A DNA stretch of 49,507 bases, from contig JAFDZI010000045.1 in NCBI GenBank assembly GCA_018266955.1, positions 1 to 49,507 on the forward strand, read 5' to 3'. The position numbers were made by a program, and so were the translations under genes. The stretch is from Bacteroidota bacterium (GTDB taxonomy: Bacteria; Bacteroidota; Bacteroidia; Flavobacteriales; Weeksellaceae). Shown here piece after piece: positions 42,017 through 49,507 of this stretch (positions are counted from its first letter, which is position 1; each line of letters begins with the position of its first letter). A model generated the notes under the pieces. It searched no databases, had not been told where the DNA came from, and saw only the letters and a program-made list of their open reading frames with translations.

Positions 42017-44230
42017 ATGAACATACAATACATTAACAAAGCATTCCGAGCGGAATGGCTGAAAATAAAGGGATTGGGCTTATTGTACATCGGGATCATC
42101 TTGGGAATACTTATTCCAGTACTTGTTTTTATAGTATCTATTTTTAAAGAAGATGCCCGACAATATGATGGCATTAAAACCGAAATTGCTAAAGCTAATT
42201 TAGAAGGAACCCTGAGTAGTTATGGAGGGTTTTTCATGCTTTTATTCATCATACTTGCCGCCAGTAGAATTTGTCAAACCGACCACAAAAACAATGGTTG
42301 GACTTTTATGGAAAGTCAGCCCTTGAGTAAATTGAGTATTTATACAGGAAAATTTCTTACCGCTATTGTTGTATGTACGATTTCCATAATTTCTTATTTA
42401 CTAGCGACGGTAATTTTTGCCAACCTATTGCAAGTAATTTTCCCAATGCCCAATTATTCATTAGGCATTAATTTGGGCGAAAACCTCCATTTATTTTTAA
42501 GATTATGGATGATGAGTCTTGGAATTATTTCTATACAACTGATGTTATCCGTGGTCATCAAAGGATTTGTATGGCCATTTATGATAGGGTTTTTGGGATT
42601 TGTCATCAACATTGTGGCACAAATAAGAGGGGAACGATATGATTTTGTACCCTACAATAATATTCAAACCTCATTAAGCTTGAAGAACACGGAAGAAATG
42701 TCACATTTCTTCAACTATTCCGATTATTTATTACTGTTTTGGTCGATAGTTTTTTTCATTTTTGGCTATCAAATCTATAGTCGAAGAGGTATAAAACCAG
42801 CTTTTTTTGGCAACAAAATTACTGTGTTGAAATCCATCGGAACTGCTCTACTTATGTTGGGCGCTTATTTCTTGATTACCCAGCCCAGATATGCAGAAAA
42901 AATAGAGGGCAAAACCATCATCGAAGGCGAAATTTCGTCCACCATTGCTCATCCTTCATTATTATTGATTTCCAAAGAGTTAAATTTACCCATTGTAGAA
43001 ATTCCCATTAAAAATGGTAAATTCCATTGGGAAACCAAAGAAAACATCCCATTAGGCTTGTATCAATTTAAACTAAAAGATAGAAATTTCGGGTTTATAT
43101 TCACCAAAGGCGACCACATTATACTTAGCATAAAAGAAGATGTAAATAATTTTGAATACTCTAGTAAAGGAAGTAGAATAGCCGAAATAAACTATGCAAA
43201 AGAAACCCCGAAGGAGACAAGGTTCTTCACAATTTCCATTAATGATGAGCGTTTAAAAGACAAACCAGAGGAATTTTACAAACTTGCTCAAGAAGATTAT
43301 GAAAACAGTATAAAAGAATTACAGAATTACAGAACCAACGAAAATTATCATCTGAGTAAAGATTTTATAGAAATAAAGGAACAAGAATTTGCCATGGATA
43401 TGCTTTCTCAAATTAAAGAATATCAGAAAAACACTTCTTTTACCGACAAAAAATTTGCGCCACCAGCAGAATTCCTTGCGCAACTGAATGAATGCATCAA
43501 AAAACCCAATGAATTTATCACTACGACAGAAAAATTCAGAAATTGGAAATTAAAATCATTTTTACCCAACGAGGGAAGCAAAAATCCGGACAGTATTATT
43601 ATGGCAAAATTAGCCTTAATGCCCAAAAGCAAGGAAAAAGATGGTTTGTTGGCAACGCAACTCATCAACTATTTTAAACTAACCAACGATAAGGAAAAAC
43701 GATTGGCGTTGTTGAACGATAATTTGAAAAACTTCCAAAATCCTAACTATGCGCAATTCGTCAGTCAAGAATTGAAAATCATTACCAACCAACAAAAGGG
43801 AAGCCCTTTACCAGCAATAATATTAGAAGATGCGGAAGGTAAAAAAGTAGATTTTTCTAAATTTAAAGGTAAAATGGTGGTTGTTGATTTTTGGGCAACT
43901 TGGTGTGGACCATGCCGACAAACCAAGCCACAGTTCGAGTTTCAGGCCAGAAAATTCGAATACGCAAACGATGTTGTATTTATCGCCATTAGTGTAGATT
44001 CAGAAAAGCAAAAATGGAAAAACGAAATTAAAAATAACAAAAGCCAAGTACAACAATATTGGATGGGTTGGAGCCCGGTAATGAAGGCATTAGGCATCAA
44101 CGGAATTCCAAGATTTATGATGGTGGACAGAGAAGGTAAAATGCACAATGCCACAATGCCTTTCCCTTCGGATTCTAATTTTGAGGAACTAATCAACGAG
44201 GTAACCATGAGTAGATTCTACAGATTCTAA
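42017..44230 (+). CDS. ABC-2 permease fused to a periplasmic TlpA-like thioredoxin domain
   Basis: 737-residue protein in three parts. Residues 1-290 are an ABC-2 permease with about seven hydrophobic segments (near 20-42, 70-84, 112-140, 160-182, 184-202, 238-254 and 268-288). An odd number of helices would put the rest in the periplasm. Residues about 299-375 resemble the DUF4369 domain that precedes TlpA domains in Bacteroidetes (GKTIIEGEIS, IKNGKFHWET, GDHIILSI). After a helical linker, residues about 594-737 form a TlpA/ResA-type thioredoxin with WCGPC at 629-633 and a cis-proline in GIPRF near 698. The gene starts one base after the ATPase gene. An upstream in-frame ATG at 41972 lies inside the ATPase gene and is rejected. 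I know of no standard family with this fusion. Confidence 0.85.
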   Translation: MNIQYINKAFRAEWLKIKGLGLLYIGIILGILIPVLVFIVSIFKEDARQYDGIKTEIAKANLEGTLSSYGGFFMLLFIILAASRICQTDHKNNGWTFMESQPLSKLSIYTGKFLTAIVVCTISIISYLLATVIFANLLQVIFPMPNYSLGINLGENLHLFLRLWMMSLGIISIQLMLSVVIKGFVWPFMIGFLGFVINIVAQIRGERYDFVPYNNIQTSLSLKNTEEMSHFFNYSDYLLLFWSIVFFIFGYQIYSRRGIKPAFFGNKITVLKSIGTALLMLGAYFLITQPRYAEKIEGKTIIEGEISSTIAHPSLLLISKELNLPIVEIPIKNGKFHWETKENIPLGLYQFKLKDRNFGFIFTKGDHIILSIKEDVNNFEYSSKGSRIAEINYAKETPKETRFFTISINDERLKDKPEEFYKLAQEDYENSIKELQNYRTNENYHLSKDFIEIKEQEFAMDMLSQIKEYQKNTSFTDKKFAPPAEFLAQLNECIKKPNEFITTTEKFRNWKLKSFLPNEGSKNPDSIIMAKLALMPKSKEKDGLLATQLINYFKLTNDKEKRLALLNDNLKNFQNPNYAQFVSQELKIITNQQKGSPLPAIILEDAEGKKVDFSKFKGKMVVVDFWATWCGPCRQTKPQFEFQARKFEYANDVVFIAISVDSEKQKWKNEIKNNKSQVQQYWMGWSPVMKALGINGIPRFMMVDREGKMHNATMPFPSDSNFEELINEVTMSRFYRF

Positions 44231-44246
44231 AACTTTACAACCAACA

Positions 44247-44284
44247 AAAATCTCCTTCAACTGTTGTTGAAGGAGATTTTTTTT
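44247..44284. terminator. Bidirectional terminator between the permease-TlpA and DPP4-like genes
   Basis: Perfect 14-bp stem AAAATCTCCTTCAA/TTGAAGGAGATTTT (44247-44260 with 44267-44280) with T runs outward, between convergent stop codons. Confidence 0.9.
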
Positions 44285-44308
44285 ATAAAAGTCTTTCCAC
44301 TTTCCTCC

Positions 44309-46459
44309 TTATTCTTTCTTCTTCAAATAAAGATCAAAATAATCGGTTACTTTTTGCATTAGGTGCACTCGGTCTTTTCCTATCACATTGTGTGGATGCC
44401 CTGGATACATGAAGTAGTCGATCTGTACGCCTTTGTCCACGGCAGATTTCACAAAATTTACCGAATGTTGCCAAACGACTACATCATCTTGCGCACCATG
44501 TATCATCAGGAGTTTACCTTTTAGGTTTTGTACTTTGTCCAACAAATTGGCATTTTTGTACCCTTCAGGATTTTGTTGTGGGGTATCCATATATCTTTCG
44601 GTGTACATAATTTCGTACATATTCCAATCGATAACCGGACCTCCAGCAATACCAACTTTAAACACATCGGGATGTCTTAGCATCAAGCTAGTGGTCATAA
44701 ATCCACCAAAGCTCCAACCATGAACGCCCATTCTATCGGCATCCACAAAAGGTAGAGATTTCAAATAATCCACCCCTTTTAGTTGGTCGTCCATTTCTAC
44801 CGTTCCCAATTTGCCGAAAGTAGCATTTTCAAAATTTAAACCACGGTTAAAAGAACCTCTTCCGTCCATGGTAAAAACAACATAACCATTCTGTGCCATA
44901 TAATCGTACCACAAATTTCCGGAGGCCGGGAAGCCATTGGTAACGAGTTGTACATTCGGTCCGTTGTACAAATACACAATCACAGGATATTTTTTATTAG
45001 AATCGAAATCGGTTGGTAAAATCAATTTTCCATACAAAGGCGTTCCGTCTTCTGCCTTTAGCGTAACATTCTTTACTTCGGGTTGATTGTACTTCACCAA
45101 TGGATTTTCAGAAGTTAATAGAGCTTCTGAATGGCCATTTATTGTATTAATCAAGTTTACTTTTCTTGGAGTAGTCGCATTGCTAAAAGAATCATAAAGA
45201 TACTCGAAATTGGAACTCAAAATACCATTATGCATTCCAGACTCTTGATCTAAACGGGATATTTTTCCATTATGTATATTTACTTTATACAAATGTTTTT
45301 CTAAAGGCGTTTCTTTGGTTGCCATGAAATAAACCTCCTTTCGTTTTGCATCAACCCCTAAAACAGAAGTTACCGCCCATTGACCCGTAGTAATTGGTTT
45401 TAAAGATCCCTTTTTAAGATTGAATAGATACAAATGATTGAAACCTGATTTTTCCGTTTGATAAATAAAATCGCCATCACTGCCATCTACTGCTAACATA
45501 GCCGTTGTAGGATGCACATATTTAGGATTTTTTTCGTTGAATAGATTTTTCACTAAAAGTCCGCTTTGTGCATCATAAACATTCATATCCAAATGATTCT
45601 GATCACGGTTCAAAATACCGATAAAAACCGATTTCGAATCCGGTGTCCAAGCAATGGAAGTAAGGTATTGTTCTTTGTCACCATCGGTTTTCATGTAAGT
45701 TGTACTGCCTTTTTCCACATCATATACGCCAAGGGTAACTTGGTGGGATGTTTTACCTGCCATAGGATATTTGATGTTGTGATTTTTTGCTGGAACTACC
45801 GACCAATCGATGATGGGATAATCTGCCACCATGCTCTGATCCATACGGTAGAAAGCAATTTTTTTATGATCTGGAGCTATAAAAATACCTTTATCTATTC
45901 CGAATTCATTCCTGTGTACGGCTTGTCCGTTCAGGATGTTTTCGTTTTTATCTTGGGTAATGGCTACCGTTTTCCCATTGATGTTGGCATACAGATTATT
46001 GTCCAAAGTATAGACAATGGTATTAACATCCTCCAATACATTGATATTTTCTGCTTTTGAAGGAATCACCAACCAAGGTTTTATCTGCCAATCATTTCCT
46101 AATTTTTGAATTCTATTGTAGGTAGAATCCGTTTTGAAGTAGCCATTTTTATCATTAATAAAAGAAATAGAAGGTAATCTTTTTAGTTTTTTGTCTTGGG
46201 ATAAATTTTTGTTCAGCTGATTAACAGAAACCAAAGTATCTACTTTTTTTGAATGAATATCGGTAGCCAAATAGGCATTTTTCTGTATTTGAAGCCACAC
46301 ATTTTTACCAGGAAGAAAAGAAGGTTGGCTAATATTTTTTATGGCCAAATTACTTCTGAGTCCGTTTACAGCCTCTGCCATGGTATATTTTTGCTTTTGT
46401 GCCGACAAAGAAGTTGTAGCACACAAAACAAATACTAAAGATGTTTTTTGAATCGTCAT
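44309..46459 (-). CDS. S9 family dipeptidyl peptidase IV-like serine peptidase
   Basis: Exported peptidase of 716 residues with a signal peptide ending near SLSAQ. The N-terminal two thirds form a DPP4-type beta-propeller (WTPDSKSVFIGILNRDQN and similar blades), and the C-terminal alpha/beta hydrolase has the nucleophile S583 in HGWSFGGFMT, an aspartate in HGAQDDVV and histidines in PGHPHNV (H688 and H690). These are typical of prolyl-dipeptidyl peptidases that release Xaa-Pro dipeptides from peptides in the periplasm. It has its own -7 element. It is convergent with the permease-thioredoxin gene, so there is no operon link. Confidence 0.92.
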   Translation of the reverse strand: MTIQKTSLVFVLCATTSLSAQKQKYTMAEAVNGLRSNLAIKNISQPSFLPGKNVWLQIQKNAYLATDIHSKKVDTLVSVNQLNKNLSQDKKLKRLPSISFINDKNGYFKTDSTYNRIQKLGNDWQIKPWLVIPSKAENINVLEDVNTIVYTLDNNLYANINGKTVAITQDKNENILNGQAVHRNEFGIDKGIFIAPDHKKIAFYRMDQSMVADYPIIDWSVVPAKNHNIKYPMAGKTSHQVTLGVYDVEKGSTTYMKTDGDKEQYLTSIAWTPDSKSVFIGILNRDQNHLDMNVYDAQSGLLVKNLFNEKNPKYVHPTTAMLAVDGSDGDFIYQTEKSGFNHLYLFNLKKGSLKPITTGQWAVTSVLGVDAKRKEVYFMATKETPLEKHLYKVNIHNGKISRLDQESGMHNGILSSNFEYLYDSFSNATTPRKVNLINTINGHSEALLTSENPLVKYNQPEVKNVTLKAEDGTPLYGKLILPTDFDSNKKYPVIVYLYNGPNVQLVTNGFPASGNLWYDYMAQNGYVVFTMDGRGSFNRGLNFENATFGKLGTVEMDDQLKGVDYLKSLPFVDADRMGVHGWSFGGFMTTSLMLRHPDVFKVGIAGGPVIDWNMYEIMYTERYMDTPQQNPEGYKNANLLDKVQNLKGKLLMIHGAQDDVVVWQHSVNFVKSAVDKGVQIDYFMYPGHPHNVIGKDRVHLMQKVTDYFDLYLKKKE

Positions 46460-46478
46460 TTTTTCATTTTAAGAGCGA

Positions 46479-46486
46479 CAAAAATA
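46479..46486 (-). promoter_or_regulatory. -7 promoter element of the DPP4-like gene
   Basis: Minus-strand TATTTTTG, 19 bases before the start codon. TTG triplets occur at spacings of 15 and 24 bases, neither ideal. Confidence 0.45.
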
Positions 46487-46566
46487 GGGAAATTTATGCA
46501 GCAATAGGATCAAATGAACTCAAGGATAGTCATATTTTTTTTCAAAAAATGAATAGATACAGGATT

Positions 46567-47553
46567 TTAGAATTGTACATTCACCCCAAAAGTTTGCACT
46601 CCATATAATGAAGATGAGGAAAAACCAACTTTATACTGGGTTTTATTTTCGGATAAAGATTGATTTCTTTCTTTCTTAATGGCATTTTTTGCGATATTTT
46701 TCCCGATTAAATACCCAAATAAAATGGCTATAGGGTAATCCGAAGTCCAGTGTACACCACTCTGCACCATCTCGAAACACATCAGTCCCAAAACGGTATA
46801 TCCTAAAGGTTTTATCCATCGGTATTCCGGGTAGTTTTCTGCAATAACTGTCCAAGCAGCGAGTCCGGTGGTTAGATGCCCAGAGGGAACGGCATCATAT
46901 CTTGAGGTATCTTTCTGATAGGCCGAAAAGCTAGGAAACCAATGCCAAGCACTATGTTCTCTACCTTCCCCTAAAGTGATGAAAGGACTTTCTCTCCCGG
47001 TAATTCTTTTTAAAGTTTGAGAAAATACGCCAGATACAATAATGCTTTGCACCAATTGGGTGGAAACGCTTTGGGCTCTATAATCTTTGGCTATGAAGCC
47101 ATAAGTGGCAAACCCCGCTCCCATCAACATTACAGCAGTGCCGTTCCCCAAAAAATACAATGTAGTATTAATATTGGAGGGAATAATTTCCAAAGGGCCC
47201 AACTTTTTATATGTGTGATCATATTCAAAACCCATTTGTATCCCTAAGCTTCTTGCATTACGGGTAAGAAATGGATCGGCAGGAACCAAAGCAGCTGTGG
47301 CGCCTACTGCGGCAATTGAATAGGGATAAACTGAAGAACTCACCATATCCTTAGCCGTACTCCAAATATTTGTAGGTATTTTTTTATATAGATCTGAAAA
47401 TTTGGTTTTGGTATAAATAAATCTTTCAGTATTGGATACACGATACACCTGTTGGTTCAAAGTATCCAATTTTGTGATTGCTGTATCCGAATTTTGTTGT
47501 GCTTGGGTACCATAGTATAAAGTTACAAGCAATAAAGTAAAGTATTTTTTCAT
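46567..47553 (-). CDS. PAP2 superfamily protein with altered active-site motifs
   Basis: 328-residue membrane protein from the start MKKYFTLLL, with a signal peptide (ends near YGTQAQ). The PAP2 core lies at about 185-290. The C1 motif reads LKRITGRESPF, where the arginine of K-x6-RP is serine. C2 keeps SGH in VPSGHLTTG. C3 reads MVQSGVHWTSD, with the histidine and aspartate kept but methionine where SR-x5-H-x3-D has arginine. Phosphate-binding arginines therefore seem lost, so activity may be changed. The C-terminus (VGFSSSSLYGVQTFGVNVQF) looks like an outer-membrane strand. It starts 11 bases after another PAP2 gene, so they are co-transcribed. Confidence 0.8.
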   Translation of the reverse strand: MKKYFTLLLVTLYYGTQAQQNSDTAITKLDTLNQQVYRVSNTERFIYTKTKFSDLYKKIPTNIWSTAKDMVSSSVYPYSIAAVGATAALVPADPFLTRNARSLGIQMGFEYDHTYKKLGPLEIIPSNINTTLYFLGNGTAVMLMGAGFATYGFIAKDYRAQSVSTQLVQSIIVSGVFSQTLKRITGRESPFITLGEGREHSAWHWFPSFSAYQKDTSRYDAVPSGHLTTGLAAWTVIAENYPEYRWIKPLGYTVLGLMCFEMVQSGVHWTSDYPIAILFGYLIGKNIAKNAIKKERNQSLSENKTQYKVGFSSSSLYGVQTFGVNVQF

Positions 47554-47564
47554 TTGTCGTATCG

Positions 47565-48284
47565 TTATCTTTGATAAACTTTTCCATCCAAAGGATCGGT
47601 CCAAGAGTCGTTCACAGACTTTTTGTTCCATTTGTATTGGTGAGTCCAATAAGCAATTTTAGTAGAAAGTATCCCCATTCCAGCACCAAAAAGTACATCC
47701 GAAAGATAATGTTTATTATTGCAAACCCTCATAATTCCCACCAACGATGCCGTACCATACGCTGCATAAGGCACCCATTTGTATCTTTTTCCATATTCCA
47801 TAGAAACCATGGTAGCACCAGCAAAAGCTTCGGCGGTATGTCCTGAAGGGAAGGACATACTTGTATTGTCAGGACGGGTTTCGTTTACTGTTTTCTTCAA
47901 CACATAACAAAGACCTAAATTAATGGCATGGCTTTTAATTAGAATTGCCGTACGGTTCTTCCAATCATTTTCTGGTTTTAGTCCTGCGAATTCCAATCCA
48001 TAGACGGCAGCATAAGGAACAAACTGAAGATAATCGTCCAAATGATATTTAAAATAAGTAAGGTTTCTGTTTCTAAATTTTTTCACCTCATTTTTCACGC
48101 TGGTATTTTGATTACCATTGATGATAATACCCGCCACCATCAATGAAGTTGGAAGTATTAGTTCTTTTTGTTTAAAAGTGGGTCTTTTCGCGGAAAGGTC
48201 TTGTGATACAGAATCTAGAGATAAATTTTGACCTTTAGCTGCCAGCCAAAACATGGATAGAAAAAGCAATAATTGTAACTTCAT
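47565..48284 (-). CDS. PAP2 family phosphatase
   Basis: 239-residue phosphatidic acid phosphatase-type protein with a signal peptide ending at LAAKGQ. All three motifs are intact: C1 is KKTVNETRP (about 128-136), C2 is FPSGHTAEA, and C3 is MRVCNNKHYLSD. It would remove phosphate from a lipid phosphate or polyprenyl diphosphate at the periplasmic face, for example in undecaprenyl carrier recycling or lipid A trimming; the substrate is not shown by the sequence. It heads a two-gene leftward operon with the altered PAP2 gene. Confidence 0.9.
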   Translation of the reverse strand: MKLQLLLFLSMFWLAAKGQNLSLDSVSQDLSAKRPTFKQKELILPTSLMVAGIIINGNQNTSVKNEVKKFRNRNLTYFKYHLDDYLQFVPYAAVYGLEFAGLKPENDWKNRTAILIKSHAINLGLCYVLKKTVNETRPDNTSMSFPSGHTAEAFAGATMVSMEYGKRYKWVPYAAYGTASLVGIMRVCNNKHYLSDVLFGAGMGILSTKIAYWTHQYKWNKKSVNDSWTDPLDGKVYQR

Positions 48285-48297
48285 AGTTTAGTTTGAA

Positions 48298-48305
48298 CAA
48301 AAATA
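48298..48305 (-). promoter_or_regulatory. -7 promoter element of the PAP2 operon
   Basis: Minus-strand TATTTTTG, 13 bases before the start codon of the first PAP2 gene. No -33 TTG is seen at the usual distance. Confidence 0.4.
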
Positions 48306-48448
48306 ATTTTTTCATTGGTAATACTAAAATTTTAATATTAATTTTTCATTAAAAGCACAATATTTTCAACCAAAAGATATTTTTTATCCATCAATAGCAA
48401 TTGAAGCTTTTCTTATCCTAAATCAATTTATATTATTAGAATGAACCA

Positions 48449-48456
48449 TAACTTTG
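48449..48456 (+). promoter_or_regulatory. -7 promoter element of the yceI-like gene
   Basis: Perfect TAACTTTG, 31 bases before the start codon. The -33 region is not recognisable. Confidence 0.5.
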
Positions 48457-48487
48457 CAACATCAAATTAATCTTAAAACAAATTATT

Positions 48488-48997
48488 ATGAGCACAATCT
48501 GGAACTTAGACCCAACACACAGTGAAATAACTTTTAAAGTAAGACACATGATGATTTCAAATGTAAAAGGTTCTTTCAACTCTTTTTCTGCTGAAATTGT
48601 AACCGAAGACGAAACATTTGCTAATGCTAAAGTAAGCGCCAAGGTACAAACCCATTCTTTAGATACCAACAACGAAGATAGAGATGCGCATTTAAAGGGA
48701 GCCGATTTTTTTAATGTTGAATTAAATCCGGAAATCACTTTCGACAGCACATCGTTAAACAACGAAGTTACTGGAAATTTAACCATCAGTGGAGTTACAA
48801 AACCAGTCAACTTGGCGGTAGATTTTGGTGGAATTAATATAGATCCTTGGGGAAATACTAGAGCTGGATTTACTTTTGAAGGTAAAATCAAAAGAAGTGA
48901 TTTTGGACTTAACTGGAACGCAGCGCTAGAAACAGGTGGCGTTTTGCTAAGCGATGAAGTGAAAATAGCTGGTGAATTGCAATTCCTAAGAAAATAA
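48488..48997 (+). CDS. YceI family protein
   Basis: 169-residue lipocalin-fold protein that in other bacteria binds polyprenoid lipids. It starts STIWNLDPTHSEITFKVRHMM, the usual family opening, and continues with AKVQTHSLDTNNEDRDAHLKGADFF near residue 55 and the repeated FTFEGKIKRSDFGLNW near residue 137. There is no signal peptide, unlike E. coli YceI, so it is probably cytoplasmic. It is a single-gene unit with a terminator. Confidence 0.93.
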   Translation: MSTIWNLDPTHSEITFKVRHMMISNVKGSFNSFSAEIVTEDETFANAKVSAKVQTHSLDTNNEDRDAHLKGADFFNVELNPEITFDSTSLNNEVTGNLTISGVTKPVNLAVDFGGINIDPWGNTRAGFTFEGKIKRSDFGLNWNAALETGGVLLSDEVKIAGELQFLRK

Positions 48998-49017
48998 TTC
49001 ATCATCAATATTTGGAC

Positions 49018-49055
49018 AATCGTTTTCTCCTTTTTTGGGGAAAACGATTTTTTTT
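49018..49055 (+). terminator. Terminator of the yceI-like gene
   Basis: Perfect 10-bp stem AATCGTTTTC/GAAAACGATT (49018-49027 with 49040-49049), extended inward by CC/GG, followed by a T run. Confidence 0.88.
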
Positions 49056-49070
49056 GTATCACTTTTTTTA

Positions 49071-49078
49071 TATTTTTG
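49071..49078 (+). promoter_or_regulatory. -7 promoter element of the riboswitch-controlled transporter
   Basis: Perfect TATTTTTG, 11 bases before the first paired base of the riboswitch, so the transcript would begin just ahead of P1. A TTTG at 49053-49056 is only 14 bases upstream, shorter than usual. Confidence 0.5.
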
Positions 49079-49089
49079 CAAAACCAAAA

Positions 49090-49162
49090 GGATATAGATA
49101 TAAGCTCATAATACGGTTGAGCGTTTCTACCCACTACCTCAAATAGTTGATTATTTAGATCC
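49090..49162 (+). promoter_or_regulatory. Purine riboswitch aptamer, adenine type (U74)
   Basis: Three-way junction matching the purine riboswitch. P1 pairs 49090-49100 with 49152-49162 (one G-U, one A-G mismatch). P2 is GCTCA/TGAGC (49104-49108, 49118-49122) with loop AATACGG (49110-49116). The invariant J2/3 GTTTCTACC is at 49123-49131. P3 (49131-49136 with 49144-49149, one mismatch) has loop CCTCAAA (49137-49143). The GG of L2 can pair with the CC of L3 as in the known kissing loops. J3/1 is GAT, and the base at 49151 corresponds to position 74 of B. subtilis xpt: T here predicts adenine rather than guanine. P2 is one pair shorter than in xpt. It lies 183 bases upstream of a DMT transporter gene. 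The region between (49163-49344) is AT-rich with a possible hairpin at about 49163-49192 and a T run at 49210-49215; I could not resolve the switching mechanism. Confidence 0.85.
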
Positions 49163-49344
49163 AAATTTTATTGCTTATAGCAAAAATTTTGATTTGAATA
49201 TTGGCTGTCTTTTTTCCAAAATTCTATTGCTCGCCCTTGTTTAGCACTTAGTACGATAGGTGCAAAATATAATGGTGCGTCCATCAAAGTTCGCTATAAG
49301 AAATACAAATTATTGAACATAATTTTTAACGACCTTATCGAACG

Positions 49345-49507
49345 ATGAAAGACAATCAACCTCCGTTAATCAAAGGTATTTCCTTTGTACTCATTGGTGC
49401 GTCCAGCTACGGAACGCTGGCTACATTTGTTAAAAAATCCTACCAAAACAATTTTTCTACTGTCGAGGTAACTCTTGCCCAATATAAGACCATTGCACAA
49501 TTAAACT
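49345..49507 (+). CDS. DMT/EamA family transporter (partial, cut by window end)
   Basis: The open frame runs from ATG at 49345 off the right edge, giving 54 residues. It begins MKDNQPPLIKGISFVLIGAS, with a first hydrophobic helix at about 9-30 (ISFVLIGASSYGTLATFV), then NFSTVEVTLAQYKT, the usual opening of 10-helix drug/metabolite transporters. The predicted adenine riboswitch upstream suggests that it moves a purine or related compound, possibly as an exporter. This is an inference; the family transports many substrates. Confidence 0.7.
   Translation, partial: MKDNQPPLIKGISFVLIGASSYGTLATFVKKSYQNNFSTVEVTLAQYKTIAQLN

Noticed and set aside
49090..49162. Guanine or 2'-deoxyguanosine class for the purine riboswitch
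   Set aside because: The specificity base is T, not C, and the J2/3 core has the standard GTTTCTACC sequence; this favours adenine, though only binding tests can settle it.
48436..49164. Long leftward open frame antisense to yceI and the riboswitch
   Set aside because: It lacks recognisable domains, runs through the yceI terminator and aptamer, and is a frame shadow of the yceI gene.
1..49507. CRISPR arrays, insertion sequences, prophage, tRNA and rRNA genes
   Set aside because: I looked in all gaps on both strands and saw no direct-repeat arrays, transposase or integrase genes, or recognisable tRNA/rRNA segments.

Overview
The window is AT-rich chromosomal DNA from a member of the Bacteroidetes, most likely class Flavobacteriia (a Weeksellaceae- or Flavobacteriaceae-like genome). 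The reasons are the type IX secretion genes porV, porU and gldJ side by side, a secreted protein with a type IX sorting domain, GLPGLI, GSCFA, WbqC, DUF5683 and DUF2490 family proteins, and many promoters with the Bacteroidetes -7 element TAnnTTTG. I cannot name the species. I find no rRNA, tRNA, CRISPR array, insertion sequence or prophage. 43 protein genes are called, the last one cut by the window edge.

Region 1 (1-15.8 kb) is transcribed entirely leftward. It holds thioredoxin, a cysteine desulfurase, a four-gene set matching the mycobacterial DprE1/DprE2/UbiA route to polyprenyl-phospho-arabinose (HAD phosphatase, DprE2-like, DprE1-like, UbiA-like), an OmpA/glycine-zipper lipoprotein, a lipocalin-like lipoprotein, a secreted subtilase, and the block parA-parB-DUF5683-dapB-lepB, then wbqC behind a terminator, with a tonB-like gene upstream of parA.

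Region 2 (15.9-28.9 kb) is mostly rightward. A signal-less subtilase is followed by a tiny protein that looks like a stand-alone subtilisin propeptide/inhibitor (I9 fold), then a secreted P-domain protein with a type IX sorting tail. purA (leftward) follows, then a small secreted cysteine protein with a GLPGLI protein, a DEAD-box RNA helicase, a DUF2490 outer-membrane protein, a DUF47-Pit phosphate uptake pair, a polyprenyl diphosphate synthase and a GSCFA-TatD pair. The change of gene polarity at about 15.8 kb lies next to parAB and to an inverted pair of perfect DnaA-box 9-mers.

Region 3 (28.9-38.2 kb) contains the type IX secretion genes porV and porU (leftward) diverging from gldJ, then murF, a NUDIX hydrolase and a SRPBCC-like protein with overlapping divergent promoters.

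Region 4 (38.2-49.5 kb) has alaS, an ABC ATPase with an unusual permease fused to a periplasmic TlpA-type thioredoxin, a DPP4-type peptidase, two tandem PAP2 phosphatases of which one has lost signature arginines, YceI, and at the right edge a purine-riboswitch aptamer of the adenine (U74) type upstream of a truncated DMT/EamA transporter.

The most promising signals are the subtilase plus stand-alone propeptide cassette, the purine riboswitch before an EamA transporter, the arabinose-donor operon in a Gram-negative with a natural Cys-to-Ala change at the benzothiazinone site, and the ABC permease-thioredoxin fusion.
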